DNA from: an uncultured Clostridia bacterium
Lineage (GTDB): Bacteria > Bacillota > Clostridia > TANB77 > CAG-508
Assembly: GCA_948676835.1 (NCBI GenBank)
Contig: CAPOZU010000017.1
Coordinates: forward strand, 1 to 45,041
Direction of reading: 5' to 3'
Length of the DNA stretch: 45,041 nt
Part shown: in pieces, positions 24,606-32,596 of the stretch
Layout of the letters: every line of letters starts with the position of its first letter
How positions within the stretch are numbered: position 1 is the first letter of the stretch
The notes under the pieces: generated by a model
Told to the model about the DNA's origin: nothing
Seen by the model: only the letters and a program-made list of their open reading frames with translations
Database searches by the model: none
Program-made: the position numbers and the translations under genes

Positions 24606-24956
24606 ATGGCAAGAGTAAAAACAGCAAGAACAACAAGAGCAAGACATAAAAAAGTATTAAAACTAGCAAAAGGATACTTTGGTGCAAAACACTACAGATA
24701 CAGAAATGCTAAACAAGCAGTTATGAAATCTGGAATGTATGCATATGTAGGAAGAAAAGATAAAAAATCTGATTTTAGAAAATTATGGATAGCAAGAATT
24801 AATGCAGCAGCAAGAATGAATGGTTTAACATATAGCAGAATGATAGCTGGATTAAAAAAAGCTAACGTAACAATAAACAGAAAAATGTTAGCTGAAATCG
24901 CTGTTTCAGATAGCAAAGCATTTGCTGAATTAGCTGAAATTGCAAAAAAAGCTTAG
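24606..24956 (+). CDS. rplT: 50S ribosomal protein L20
   Basis: A 116-residue protein of normal length with the family start MARVKTARTTRARHKKVLKLAKGY and the globular C-domain (LWIARINAAARMNGLTYSRMIAGL). It is an early assembly protein of the 50S subunit and, in Firmicutes, the repressor that binds the operon leader. It is the last gene of the operon; the terminator at 24971 follows. Confidence 0.98.
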   Translation: MARVKTARTTRARHKKVLKLAKGYFGAKHYRYRNAKQAVMKSGMYAYVGRKDKKSDFRKLWIARINAAARMNGLTYSRMIAGLKKANVTINRKMLAEIAVSDSKAFAELAEIAKKA

Positions 24957-24970
24957 TTTAAATAGAGTAT

Positions 24971-25003
24971 AAAAGGAGAATATGTAAAGCATATTCTTCT
25001 TTT
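24971..25003 (+). terminator. Terminator of the infC operon
   Basis: Stem AAAAGGAGAATATG / CATATTCTTCTTTT with a five-base loop (one G-U pair) and a T-rich end. Confidence 0.85.
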
Positions 25004-25026
25004 ATTATAAAAAAACTTCATAAAAC

Positions 25027-25055
25027 TTGAAAAAACTGAATTATTGATATATAAT
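25027..25055 (+). promoter_or_regulatory. Promoter of leuS
   Basis: TTGAAA (25027-25032), 17-base spacer, TATAAT (25050-25055), 36 bases before the leuS ATG. This leaves no space for a T-box leader. Confidence 0.8.
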
Positions 25056-25091
25056 ATTTTGCATTGAAACTAAAATAAGGGAGAGAAAGCT

Positions 25092-27581
25092 ATGGGGTAT
25101 AATTTTAAAGAAGTAGAACAAAAATGGCAATCAAAATGGTACAAAGAAGGTACATTTAATGCAAAACAAGATTTTTCAAATAAGAAAAAATGGTATGGAT
25201 TAATAGAATTTCCATATCCATCAGGTCAAGGATTACATGTTGGTCATCCAAGAAGCTATACTGCATTAGATATTATTGCAAGAAAGAAAAGAATGGAAGG
25301 ATATAATGTTTTATATCCAATTGGTTTTGATGCTTTCGGACTCCCTGCTGAAAATTATGCAATCAAAAATCATGTTCATCCAAAAATAACAACGGAAAAC
25401 AATGTTAATCATTTTAGAGAACAATTAAAATCTTTAGGTTTTTCTTTTGATTGGTCAAGAGAAGTGAATACAACAGATCCAGATTATTACAAATGGACAC
25501 AATGGATATTTATTCAATTATACAAAAAAGGTTTAGCTTATAAAGCTACAATGCCAATTAATTTCTGTACAGGATGTAAAGTTGGACTAGCAAATGAAGA
25601 AGTTGTAAATGGTGTTTGTGAAAGATGCGGAAGTCCAGTTGTACAAAAAGAGAAATCACAATGGATGCTTAAAATAACAGAATATGCACAAAGATTAATT
25701 GATGATTTACATGATATAGATTTCTTAGATAAAATAAAAGCTCAACAAATTAATTGGATTGGTAGAAGTGAAGGAGCAGAAGTTAACTTTAAAATAGAAG
25801 GTACTGATGATACTTTACTAATTTATACAACAAGACCAGATACAATTTTTGGTGCAACATATATGGTTGTAGCTCCAGAACACGAATTAATAAAAAAATA
25901 TGCAGATAGAATTACAAACTTAGATGAAGTTAATGAATATAAAGAAAAAGCTGCTTTAAAATCAGATTTTGAAAGAGCTGAACTTAACAAAGAAAAAACA
26001 GGGGTTGAAGTAAAGGGAATTAAAGCAATAAATCCTTTAACAAATGAAGCTATTCCAATTTGGATTTCTGATTATGTTTTAATTACTTATGGAACTGGAG
26101 CTATTATGGCTGTTCCTGCTCATGATGATAGAGACTTTGAATTTGCTAAAAAATTCAATTTACCAATAAAACCAGTTATAATGCCTAAAGGTGAGACAAA
26201 AACAGATAGATTACAAAATGAATTAGAAGCAAAATTTGATTATTTAATGAATACAGATAATTCACATACTTATATGAAAGAAGCATTTACAGATGTTGAC
26301 AATGGAATTGCTGTAAACTCAGGATTCTTAGATGGTTTAGAATCTAAAGAAGCAATTAAAAAGGCAATTGAATATATAGAAGAAAATAAATTAGGTGAGA
26401 AAAAAGTAAATTATAAATTACGTGATTGGGTATTTTCTCGTCAGAGATATTGGGGAGAACCAATACCTATGGTGTATTGTGAAGATTGCGGTTGGAATCC
26501 AATTCCAGAAACAGAATTACCTTTAGTTCTTCCTGATATAGAAGATTATGAACCAGGAGAAAATGGTGAATCACCACTAGCAAAACAAACAGAATGGATA
26601 AAAACAAAATGTCCATGTTGTGGTAAAGATGCAAGAAGAGAAACTGATACAATGCCACAATGGGCAGGATCATCTTGGTATTTCTTAAGATATATGGATC
26701 CACATAATAATGAGGCATTAGCTTCAAAAGAATCTTTGGAATATTGGTCACCAATTGATTGGTATAATGGTGGAATGGAACATACAACACTTCACTTATT
26801 ATATTCAAGATTTTGGCATAAATTCTTATATGATATAGGTGTAGTTCCTACTAAAGAACCATATCAAAAGAGAACATCTCATGGTATGATTTTAGGTGGA
26901 AATGGAGAAAAAATGTCTAAATCTAAAGGAAATGTTATTAATCCTGATGATATAGTTGCAGAATTTGGAGCAGATACATTTAGAGTTTATGAAATGTTTA
27001 TGGGACCATTTGATCAAACAGCTCCATGGTCTATGGAATCTATTCGTGGTTGTGGAAAATTCTTAGATAGAGTATGGAATATGCAAGAAATTTTAGTAGA
27101 TGGGGAAGAATATTCTAAAGAACATGAAAAAATGATGCACAAAGCGATTAAAAAAGTAACTTCAGATATTGAAGAAATGAAATTTAATACATCTGTTGCA
27201 GAATTTATGAAAATGACAAATGAATTTTATAAAGATAAAAAAATAAATAAAGCAGAATATAAAACATTTTTACAATTATTAAATCCATTTGCACCACATA
27301 TGACAGAAGAATTATTTAGTGTTTTAGGTGAAGAGAAAACTATTAATGAAACACCTTGGCCATCATATGATGAGGCTAAAACTATAGATGATGAGATTGA
27401 AATTCCAGTTCAAGTTAATGGAAAAGTAAAAGCTGTTGTTGTAGCACCAAAAGATGCATCTCAAGAAGATGTTAAAGTTATTGTTGATAGCAATGAAACT
27501 GTTCAAAATGCTATTAATGGAAAAAATGTTGTAAAAGAAATATATGTAAAAGGTAAAATTTATAATATTGTAATTAAATAA
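25092..27581 (+). CDS. leuS: Leucyl-tRNA synthetase
   Basis: LeuRS charges tRNA-Leu with leucine. At 829 residues it is of the bacterial size. The HIGH-type motif reads PYPSGQGLHVGHPRSYTALD (about 38-57); the CP1 editing domain has the threonine-rich YTTRPDTIFGATYMVVAPEH and VPAHDDRDFEFAKKF; two zinc-like knuckles CTGC/CERC (about 158-180) and CEDC/CPCC (about 463-507) are present; the catalytic loop is GEKMSKSKGNV (about 607-617). The tail PVQVNGKVKAVVVAP is the C-terminal domain that contacts tRNA. It has its own promoter and no T-box, although many clostridial synthetase genes have one. Confidence 0.98.
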   Translation: MGYNFKEVEQKWQSKWYKEGTFNAKQDFSNKKKWYGLIEFPYPSGQGLHVGHPRSYTALDIIARKKRMEGYNVLYPIGFDAFGLPAENYAIKNHVHPKITTENNVNHFREQLKSLGFSFDWSREVNTTDPDYYKWTQWIFIQLYKKGLAYKATMPINFCTGCKVGLANEEVVNGVCERCGSPVVQKEKSQWMLKITEYAQRLIDDLHDIDFLDKIKAQQINWIGRSEGAEVNFKIEGTDDTLLIYTTRPDTIFGATYMVVAPEHELIKKYADRITNLDEVNEYKEKAALKSDFERAELNKEKTGVEVKGIKAINPLTNEAIPIWISDYVLITYGTGAIMAVPAHDDRDFEFAKKFNLPIKPVIMPKGETKTDRLQNELEAKFDYLMNTDNSHTYMKEAFTDVDNGIAVNSGFLDGLESKEAIKKAIEYIEENKLGEKKVNYKLRDWVFSRQRYWGEPIPMVYCEDCGWNPIPETELPLVLPDIEDYEPGENGESPLAKQTEWIKTKCPCCGKDARRETDTMPQWAGSSWYFLRYMDPHNNEALASKESLEYWSPIDWYNGGMEHTTLHLLYSRFWHKFLYDIGVVPTKEPYQKRTSHGMILGGNGEKMSKSKGNVINPDDIVAEFGADTFRVYEMFMGPFDQTAPWSMESIRGCGKFLDRVWNMQEILVDGEEYSKEHEKMMHKAIKKVTSDIEEMKFNTSVAEFMKMTNEFYKDKKINKAEYKTFLQLLNPFAPHMTEELFSVLGEEKTINETPWPSYDEAKTIDDEIEIPVQVNGKVKAVVVAPKDASQEDVKVIVDSNETVQNAINGKNVVKEIYVKGKIYNIVIK

Positions 27582-27586
27582 TAAGT

Positions 27587-27625
27587 AAAAGAATCTATTT
27601 CATCAAATGGAATGGATTCTTTTTA
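27587..27625 (+). terminator. Terminator of leuS
   Basis: Stem AAAAGAATCTATTT / GAATGGATTCTTTT with G-U pairs around a short loop, followed by T's. Confidence 0.8.
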
Positions 27626-27642
27626 ATAGTGTTTACATAATG

Positions 27643-27671
27643 TTGACTTTTTAGATGCTTTGCTATATAAT
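27643..27671 (+). promoter_or_regulatory. Promoter of the radical SAM/peptide cassette
   Basis: TTGACT (27643-27648), 17-base spacer, TATAAT (27666-27671), leaving a 5' leader of about 115 bases without obvious structure. Confidence 0.8.
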
Positions 27672-27792
27672 ATTAGGCAGTTAAGTTTTATATTATATCC
27701 AATAGAAGAATAAATCTAGGATGATTATAGTTTTTATTTTGGCACTTATGTAACAAATTAACCGTTTATTCAATTAAAAAGGGAGAGAGATT

Positions 27793-28683
27793 ATGGTTAG
27801 AGACTTTACAATTGGAAGAAGTGATTTTTCTGTTACAGTATATGTACCATGGAACTGTACAAATAACTGCAAATTTTGTTCTTCAAAAAAAGATTATGAA
27901 AGAATTAAAAGCGATTTTGAAAGATTAAAGGAAAGTTTGCGGTTAATACGGGATTCATTTTTACCTATAGTTGTTTTTACTGGAGGAGAGCCAAGTTCAG
28001 ATATTGATAAACTGCGTGAGTTGCTTAAGATTGTTGACAATAAAGTAGTTTATATCAATACAAGTTTGCCAAAGAGAAATTGTAGGGAATTTATAGAGAT
28101 TGTTAATTCCACAGAATGTATTAGAAGCATTAGTATTTCTCGGCATTGTCATACATTTGAAGAGGATTCTGAGATTCTATATCAAATTGCAGAAGATGAG
28201 GTAATTGCAACAATCAAAAAGCCTGTAAGAATTAATGTTGTGGCTCAGAATGAAGATTCTTTTTCTGCAGACAGTTTGAGAAAATATGTTAGCAGATGGA
28301 CAAGAATTGCGAAAATGAAAGGTGGACCGAATTCACTGCTCTTAAATCTCAGAGGCAACTATATTATTCAAAGAAAGACAGATCTTCATGAGATGACTGA
28401 TAGTAAAGAAATTAACGTTTTGGCAAGTAATTATTACTATCAATCTCATAGTTTTTGCAATGTTTGTGACACATGTACTTTTATCAAATTTGATGAAAAT
28501 CGTCAGGAAGAACTGGTAATAAATTATCACCGTGGAGTAATGACGACAGCAGTTAGATTTGCAGACATTGTAGAAATCAATGACCTGATTATATTTCAAA
28601 ATGGAGATATATGTTATGATTGGGATGGAAAGAATGAAAATATATCAACATTTTTGAATATGATAAACACCAAAAAACAATAA
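27793..28683 (+). CDS. Radical SAM enzyme, probable peptide-modifying (RiPP) enzyme
   Basis: A 296-residue radical SAM protein. The 4Fe-4S site is CTNNCKFC (C22, C26, C29), preceded by YVPWN as in many peptide-modifying members, and the SAM-binding GGEP is at 64-67. Late in the protein there is an extra group CNVCDTC (C222, C225, C228) and C274 in GDICYDWDG, which could bind an auxiliary Fe-S cluster like a shortened SPASM/Twitch domain. The stop codon overlaps the SD of a downstream Cys/Gly-repeat peptide gene, so peptide and enzyme are coupled; I infer that the peptide is the substrate. Base composition is somewhat richer in G+C than in neighbours (20 of 60 in line 28201-28260), and codons such as CGG and CGT appear, suggesting transfer. 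No precise subfamily recognised. Confidence 0.85.
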   Translation: MVRDFTIGRSDFSVTVYVPWNCTNNCKFCSSKKDYERIKSDFERLKESLRLIRDSFLPIVVFTGGEPSSDIDKLRELLKIVDNKVVYINTSLPKRNCREFIEIVNSTECIRSISISRHCHTFEEDSEILYQIAEDEVIATIKKPVRINVVAQNEDSFSADSLRKYVSRWTRIAKMKGGPNSLLLNLRGNYIIQRKTDLHEMTDSKEINVLASNYYYQSHSFCNVCDTCTFIKFDENRQEELVINYHRGVMTTAVRFADIVEINDLIIFQNGDICYDWDGKNENISTFLNMINTKKQ

Positions 28684-28696
28684 GGAGGTAAACATT

Positions 28697-28915
28697 ATGT
28701 CATGTGGTGGTTCCCCAGAAATGAAAATTCCGATAAGCTCAGGTGGATGTGGAGGCTCAACCAGGTATTTGTATGTTTCTGAACGTAGAAGTGGATGCGG
28801 CGGTAGCGAAACGATTTTTTCTGTGGATTCAGGTGGATGTGGAGGAAGAGTTCCTGCATCTAATAACGATATCAGACGTGCTTTTGAGAATCAGAGAAGA
28901 AACCGTAAATGGTAA
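28697..28915 (+). CDS. Candidate RiPP precursor with four Cys-Gly-Gly repeats
   Basis: A 72-residue peptide with a near-perfect SD AAGGAGGT (28682-28689), seven bases before the ATG. Four cysteines, C3, C18, C34 and C48, each sit in the motif (S)(G)(G)CGG: SCGGS, SGGCGGS, SGCGGS and SGGCGGR, spaced 15, 16 and 14 residues apart. The tail after residue 58 is basic without cysteine (RRAFENQRRNRKW). There is no signal peptide or Gly-Gly leader cleavage site of known type, and the first motif starts at residue 2, so a conventional N-terminal leader is absent; the tail might serve instead. The G+C content is high (29 of 60 in line 28801-28860). With the radical SAM gene directly upstream, this looks like the modified substrate. 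No transporter or peptidase gene is in the same operon. Confidence 0.75.
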   Translation: MSCGGSPEMKIPISSGGCGGSTRYLYVSERRSGCGGSETIFSVDSGGCGGRVPASNNDIRRAFENQRRNRKW

Positions 28916-28932
28916 GTAAATAAAAACTGAAT

Positions 28933-28972
28933 ATTGGGAAGAGAGCGCTATAGTTAGCGCTCTTTTCCAATT
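28933..28972. terminator. Terminator between the peptide gene and the metallopeptidase gene
   Basis: Stem ATTGGGAAGAGAGCGCT paired with AGCGCTCTTTTCCAAT around a short loop; T-rich flanks on both sides. It separates convergent genes. Confidence 0.8.
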
Positions 28973-28977
28973 TATAT

Positions 28978-29553
28978 TTAATACTTTAAGTTGGCTATTT
29001 GTTTTGCTAGTGTTTCATAATTTGGTTTATATTTTTTTAACATATCATAAAAACTTTTTGTATGATTTTTGAATTTTAAATGGCAGAATTCATGGAAGAT
29101 AATGTATTCTATGATATCTTTTGAATATCTAACTATATATGGGTTTATAATAAATGTTTGTAAATCTTTATTACATGTTGCTAAAGCTCCTGGAATTTTC
29201 TTAATTTCATAATCTTCAGGAGCAAAATCGAATTCATGTCTTGCTTTTTCCATGATGTTTTCGATTTCATTTTCTGCAATTTTTGTATACATTTTTAATA
29301 ATATTATATTTATTAGTTCTTGATTATCTTTTTTTCTATAGGCGATAGGTAGATGAATATTTATACAATTTTTTTCTAAATTTAATTCTGGTGAATTTAT
29401 TCTTAAATAATAGATATTTACATAGTAATTTAAACCAAATATTTTTGCAAATTTTGGTTGTAAAGTTTCATCTTTTCCAAATAAAAAATTATCATTACTT
29501 AACTCTACTTTTTCCTTTGTATTAGCTGCTTTTACTAGTTTTAAAATATTCAT
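28978..29553 (-). CDS. YgjP-like (DUF45) zinc metallopeptidase
   Basis: A 191-residue cytoplasmic protein of the YgjP/SprT-like group. The zinc site HEFCHLKFKNHTKSFYDMLKKYKP is at about 153-176: two histidines of HExxH and a third in NHTKSF. The N-terminal 120 residues are the beta-rich part of the family. E. coli YgjP has been linked to nucleotide hydrolysis and the fold to peptidases, so the reaction is uncertain. A TCCTCC-complement SD (AGGAGG) precedes the ATG. The promoter has a consensus -35, and LexA-like sites flank it, which suggests damage induction. SprT/SPRTN relatives cleave DNA-protein crosslinks, which would fit, but this is inference. Confidence 0.85.
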   Translation of the reverse strand: MNILKLVKAANTKEKVELSNDNFLFGKDETLQPKFAKIFGLNYYVNIYYLRINSPELNLEKNCINIHLPIAYRKKDNQELINIILLKMYTKIAENEIENIMEKARHEFDFAPEDYEIKKIPGALATCNKDLQTFIINPYIVRYSKDIIEYIIFHEFCHLKFKNHTKSFYDMLKKYKPNYETLAKQIANLKY

Positions 29554-29601
29554 TTTTATATCCTCCTACAAAATAAATGTTCGCAAATGTTTGTTTGTTT
29601 T

Positions 29602-29630
29602 ATTTTACAATTATGAATATAAAATGTCAA
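29602..29630 (-). promoter_or_regulatory. Promoter of the YgjP-like gene
   Basis: Minus strand TTGACA (29630-29625), 17-base spacer, TAAAAT (29607-29602). A weaker LexA-like 14-mer (29570-29583, 10 of 14) lies between this promoter and the SD. Confidence 0.85.
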
Positions 29631-29639
29631 TACTTTTTT

Positions 29640-29653
29640 CGAAAAAATGTTCG
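29640..29653. promoter_or_regulatory. Candidate LexA (SOS) box at the metallopeptidase gene
   Basis: CGAAAAAATGTTCG matches CGAACATATGTTCG at 12 of 14 positions, ten bases upstream of the -35. The same right half, ATGTTCG, occurs at the ruvA promoter (1973-1979). Confidence 0.45.
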
Positions 29654-29692
29654 GTATTTTTGCGAACGCTTTTGCCTGTAAGGAAAAAAATT

Positions 29693-29722
29693 GATAAAAA
29701 AAGAGGGGCGAAGACGCCCCTC
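29693..29722 (-). terminator. Terminator of the secreted-protein gene
   Basis: Minus-strand stem GAGGGGCG / CGCCCCTC (29722-29715, 29710-29703) with a TCTT loop and a T run (29702-29696). The gap 29654-29808 otherwise holds no gene I can support. Confidence 0.85.
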
Positions 29723-29808
29723 CCGATGAGTTTTGGGAGATTTGGAATGTTTACTATTGGGATTTGTCAGATATAGCTTTTACTCCTCAATCTATATAAA
29801 ACTTTCTG

Positions 29809-31050
29809 TTAGGAAATTTTGGTGGTCTTGCCATTAGTCAAAACCACAGTAGTGATAAGCCCGACGTCATTCATGTTGAAAGTGCTTGCACCAGTACAGA
29901 TACGAGTCCTGCTGGTAGGCGAGGTAAGGGTAGCTCGATAGACTTTTCCGTCCTTAATATAGCAGAACTTTGTTTCAGAAATGAATCCGAAAGCGGAAAC
30001 CTTGTCGTTAACTTTTTTGCCATCCAAGGTCAGTACACCATCTGTGAGCATCAAGATGTGACTCTCAACAGTATTTTTGATGTACAAAGTAGCATAGGTA
30101 TCTTTGTTTACTGCGTAGGTTTTGCTGGCTACCCACTTATCTGAAGTGGTGAGCTGCTTTACAGGATATGTCTCAGTTTCAGTTACGATCTGACTGAGGA
30201 ATCCATTCTCATCAGTTTTATAAGTTTTGAACGCACTTCCGAGATAGACTTTCTCAGCAACGTACCAGTTTCCGAACTTGAAGCGGTACAGAGTACCATT
30301 AGTCTCATAGAGATAGACGTTGTATTCAGGGTCAATACCCATGAACTTCACGCCCTTCAAGATATCGGAGAGACGAACACCAATGGTAACATTCAGAATG
30401 TGTTTACCATTGGAACTGAGAACGATACTTACCTTGAGAGTAGTACCCTCATAGGCATCATATACCATTTCCTCAGCAGAATTGGTATACACTTCGACTC
30501 TGTTGTTCTTGCTGGTGCTAGGAACGTTCGGCTGATTGCCAGTGTTGTTATTGTTGTTGCTTCCCGGGTCAGAAACGTCTTTCCAGTCGGAAAGAGATTT
30601 TGTGCCGGAGGTTGTTTTGATACTTACTGCCAGATCATCTGTGTTGTAGCAAAGCTCGATAGCTCCAGAGCTTAGAACGGTGATTACTTTGTTGTTACCG
30701 CCGATTCCAAGCAGTTCACCTTTGCTGGTGATTGCGTAGAATACTCCTTCGGTGTTGAAGCCATTGTACCGATACCCAGAGCCTGCCGAAGAACTGGTTA
30801 CCACAGTACCATTACTGAAGGAAACAGTATTCCCACTGCTGTAGAAGGTACGTTTTGCAACGTAGGAATCCTTCGAGTTGTTGTAGGAAAAGTACTTGTA
30901 GACAGTCCTGTTGCTTGCCGCATCATCGTATGTGTAGCCATACGGCGGATCACTCGTGGTAGCGGCGAAAGCAGTGGTAGTGCACCCGAGGATACAGGTC
31001 ATGACCAGCACCAGTGCGAGGATTTTGCTAATGATCGAAGATTTTTTCAT
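29809..31050 (-). CDS. Secreted protein of unknown function, G+C-rich (probably transferred)
   Basis: A 413-residue protein with a typical Sec signal peptide: MKKSS, a hydrophobic core (SKILALVLVMTCILG) and a cleavage site near TTAFA-ATT. The mature part has two regions joined by an Asn/Ser/Pro-rich linker (SNNNNNTGNQPNVPSTS, about 180-197). Both are beta-rich with recurring phrases such as GTLYRFKFGNWYVAEKVYLG and DGKVYRATLT, suggesting short propeller-like or beta-strand repeats. ATG 31050 is preceded by SD AAGGGAG; an upstream in-frame ATG (31104) has none and would hide the signal peptide. G+C is far above the neighbourhood (25 and 33 of 60 in lines 30421 and 30901). It has its own promoter and terminator, a self-contained acquired unit. 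Family unknown. Confidence 0.75.
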   Translation of the reverse strand: MKKSSIISKILALVLVMTCILGCTTTAFAATTSDPPYGYTYDDAASNRTVYKYFSYNNSKDSYVAKRTFYSSGNTVSFSNGTVVTSSSAGSGYRYNGFNTEGVFYAITSKGELLGIGGNNKVITVLSSGAIELCYNTDDLAVSIKTTSGTKSLSDWKDVSDPGSNNNNNTGNQPNVPSTSKNNRVEVYTNSAEEMVYDAYEGTTLKVSIVLSSNGKHILNVTIGVRLSDILKGVKFMGIDPEYNVYLYETNGTLYRFKFGNWYVAEKVYLGSAFKTYKTDENGFLSQIVTETETYPVKQLTTSDKWVASKTYAVNKDTYATLYIKNTVESHILMLTDGVLTLDGKKVNDKVSAFGFISETKFCYIKDGKVYRATLTSPTSRTRICTGASTFNMNDVGLITTVVLTNGKTTKIS

Positions 31051-31155
31051 AATGTTTACTCCCTTCGTGTTGTAAAATCTCCAAAACCCATCTTGCTTGT
31101 CCAACTAGTGAATGGAAAACCACCCAAAATGTTGAACGCCAAATCCCATATGTTT

Positions 31156-31184
31156 ATTATATCATTTGCATAGTGTTTTATCAA
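31156..31184 (-). promoter_or_regulatory. Promoter of the secreted-protein gene
   Basis: Minus strand TTGATA (31184-31179), 17-base spacer, TATAAT (31161-31156). It gives a leader of about 100 bases and starts right after the end of spoVAE. Confidence 0.75.
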
Positions 31185-31189
31185 GTACA

Positions 31190-31564
31190 CTATTGTTTCT
31201 TGATTTTTGGTTTTGAAATAAGAGATGCTATATATCCGAAGAAGATGGCAGCAGATATTCCGCCAGCAGCTGCTTTAATTCCGCCTGTAAAAGCACCAAT
31301 TACACCATTTGTAGAGACTTCAGATATAACTCCTTTGGATAAAAGATTCCCAAAACCAGTAAGCGGAACAGTAGCACCACAACCTGCAAAGTCTATTAAA
31401 TACTTATATATTCCTAAACCTCCTAAAATTGCACCTAAAGTAACATATGCAACTAAAATACGAGCTGGAGTAAGTTTAGTTTTATCAATTAATATCTGAC
31501 CAATTACACAAATTATGCCTCCAACACAAAAAGCTTTTAAAAGCATCATCCAATCAATATTCAT
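31190..31564 (-). CDS. spoVAE: Stage V sporulation protein AE
   Basis: A 124-residue membrane protein of the SpoVA channel, which moves Ca-dipicolinate into the forespore and releases it at germination. The sequence is rich in glycine helices (FCVGGIICVIGQILIDKTKL, GFGNLLSKGVISE, TGGIKAAAGGISAAIFFGYIASL), as in SpoVAEb. About four spans. The SD AGGAG overlaps the short gap to spoVAD. It is the last gene of the leftward spoVAC-spoVAD-spoVAE operon. Confidence 0.95.
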   Translation of the reverse strand: MNIDWMMLLKAFCVGGIICVIGQILIDKTKLTPARILVAYVTLGAILGGLGIYKYLIDFAGCGATVPLTGFGNLLSKGVISEVSTNGVIGAFTGGIKAAAGGISAAIFFGYIASLISKPKIKKQ

Positions 31565-31577
31565 ATAGAGCTCCTTT

Positions 31578-32591
31578 CTAAATTTCTATGCTTACAGCAT
31601 GAGCAATTCCAGGTATTGATTCTCCTTGTTGAGAAGAGGTAGAATTCATTAATGCACCTGTTGCCATTAATAGAATTTTTTTATATTTTTTCTCTTGAAG
31701 CTGTTTATAAATATATCCAGAGAAAACACTTGCAATACATCCGCATCCAGAACCTCCAGAATGAGTATCCTGAGCTTCTTTGTCAAATATCATAACACCG
31801 CAATCATTATAATTTGATTTTATATTATATCCTTTACTAGATGCTAGATCGATTAAAATATCTTTTCCAATATATCCTAAGTCACCAGTAAAAATTGCGT
31901 CATAATAATTTGGAGAACGACCTGTATCTTGAAAATGTGTAACTAAAGTATCAAGAGCAGCACCAGCCATTGCTGCTCCCATATTATTTGCATCTTTTAT
32001 GCCCATATCTATAATTTTTCCAGGTGTATATGCAGTTATATATGGACCAGTACCATTTTTTGTTAAAACAGCGCATCCAGAACCTGTTACAGTCCATTGA
32101 CTAGATGGTGGTCTTTGATTTCCAAGTTCTAGTGGGAATCTAAATTGTTTTTCTGCGCTACAAAAGTGGCTTGATGCTCCACATAAAATGTTTGTAGCAA
32201 AATCGCCATCAATAAATGTAGAGCCAACTAGTAATCCTTCAACAAAAGTAGAACAGGCTCCAAACATTCCTAAAAAAGGAATATTAATTTCTCTTAATCC
32301 AAATGATGAAGCAATACACTGATTTAATAAATCACCTGCTAAGCAAAAATCAATTTCTTGAGTTGCAAGTCCAGATTTTGAAACAGCCATATTTGCAGTT
32401 TCTTTTATGATTTTGCTTTCAGCGGATTCCCAGCTTTTTTCTCCCCAAAATTCATCTTCTAAGCATTGATCAAAATATTGATGTAGGGGCCCCTCTTTTT
32501 CTTTAGGGCCTACAATAGCAGCTGTAGAAGTTATATTTACTGGGTTTGATAAAATATAACTTTGTTTTCCAACTTTTTTTATAATAATCAC
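31578..32591 (-). CDS. spoVAD: Stage V sporulation protein AD
   Basis: A 337-residue cytoplasmic protein with a thiolase-like fold that binds dipicolinate for the SpoVA channel. Typical phrases are EKEGPLHQYFDQCLEDEFWGEKSWE, FGACSTFVEGLLVGS (near residues 108-122), HFCSAEKQFRFPLELGNQRPP and SGGSGCGCIASVFSGYI. Length is normal. It follows spoVAC after five bases and precedes spoVAE after 13 bases. Confidence 0.97.
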   Translation of the reverse strand: MIIIKKVGKQSYILSNPVNITSTAAIVGPKEKEGPLHQYFDQCLEDEFWGEKSWESAESKIIKETANMAVSKSGLATQEIDFCLAGDLLNQCIASSFGLREINIPFLGMFGACSTFVEGLLVGSTFIDGDFATNILCGASSHFCSAEKQFRFPLELGNQRPPSSQWTVTGSGCAVLTKNGTGPYITAYTPGKIIDMGIKDANNMGAAMAGAALDTLVTHFQDTGRSPNYYDAIFTGDLGYIGKDILIDLASSKGYNIKSNYNDCGVMIFDKEAQDTHSGGSGCGCIASVFSGYIYKQLQEKKYKKILLMATGALMNSTSSQQGESIPGIAHAVSIEI

Positions 32592-32596
32592 TCCTT

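Noticed and set aside
25004..25091. T-box leader ahead of leuS
   Set aside because: A near-consensus promoter lies only 36 bases before the start codon, leaving no room, and no T-box sequence is seen.
26467..26808. 113-residue frame on the minus strand inside leuS
   Set aside because: Shadow of a strongly conserved coding region; no SD or promoter, and leuS is intact.
29591..29776. Open frame of 61 residues on the + strand
   Set aside because: It runs through the promoter of the YgjP-like gene and the terminator of the secreted-protein gene on the other strand, and has no SD.
30955..31050. Lipoprotein signal in the secreted G+C-rich protein (ILGC)
   Set aside because: Position -2 is Leu and -3 is Ile, which fits the lipobox poorly, and a good signal peptidase I site (AFA-A) follows eight residues later.
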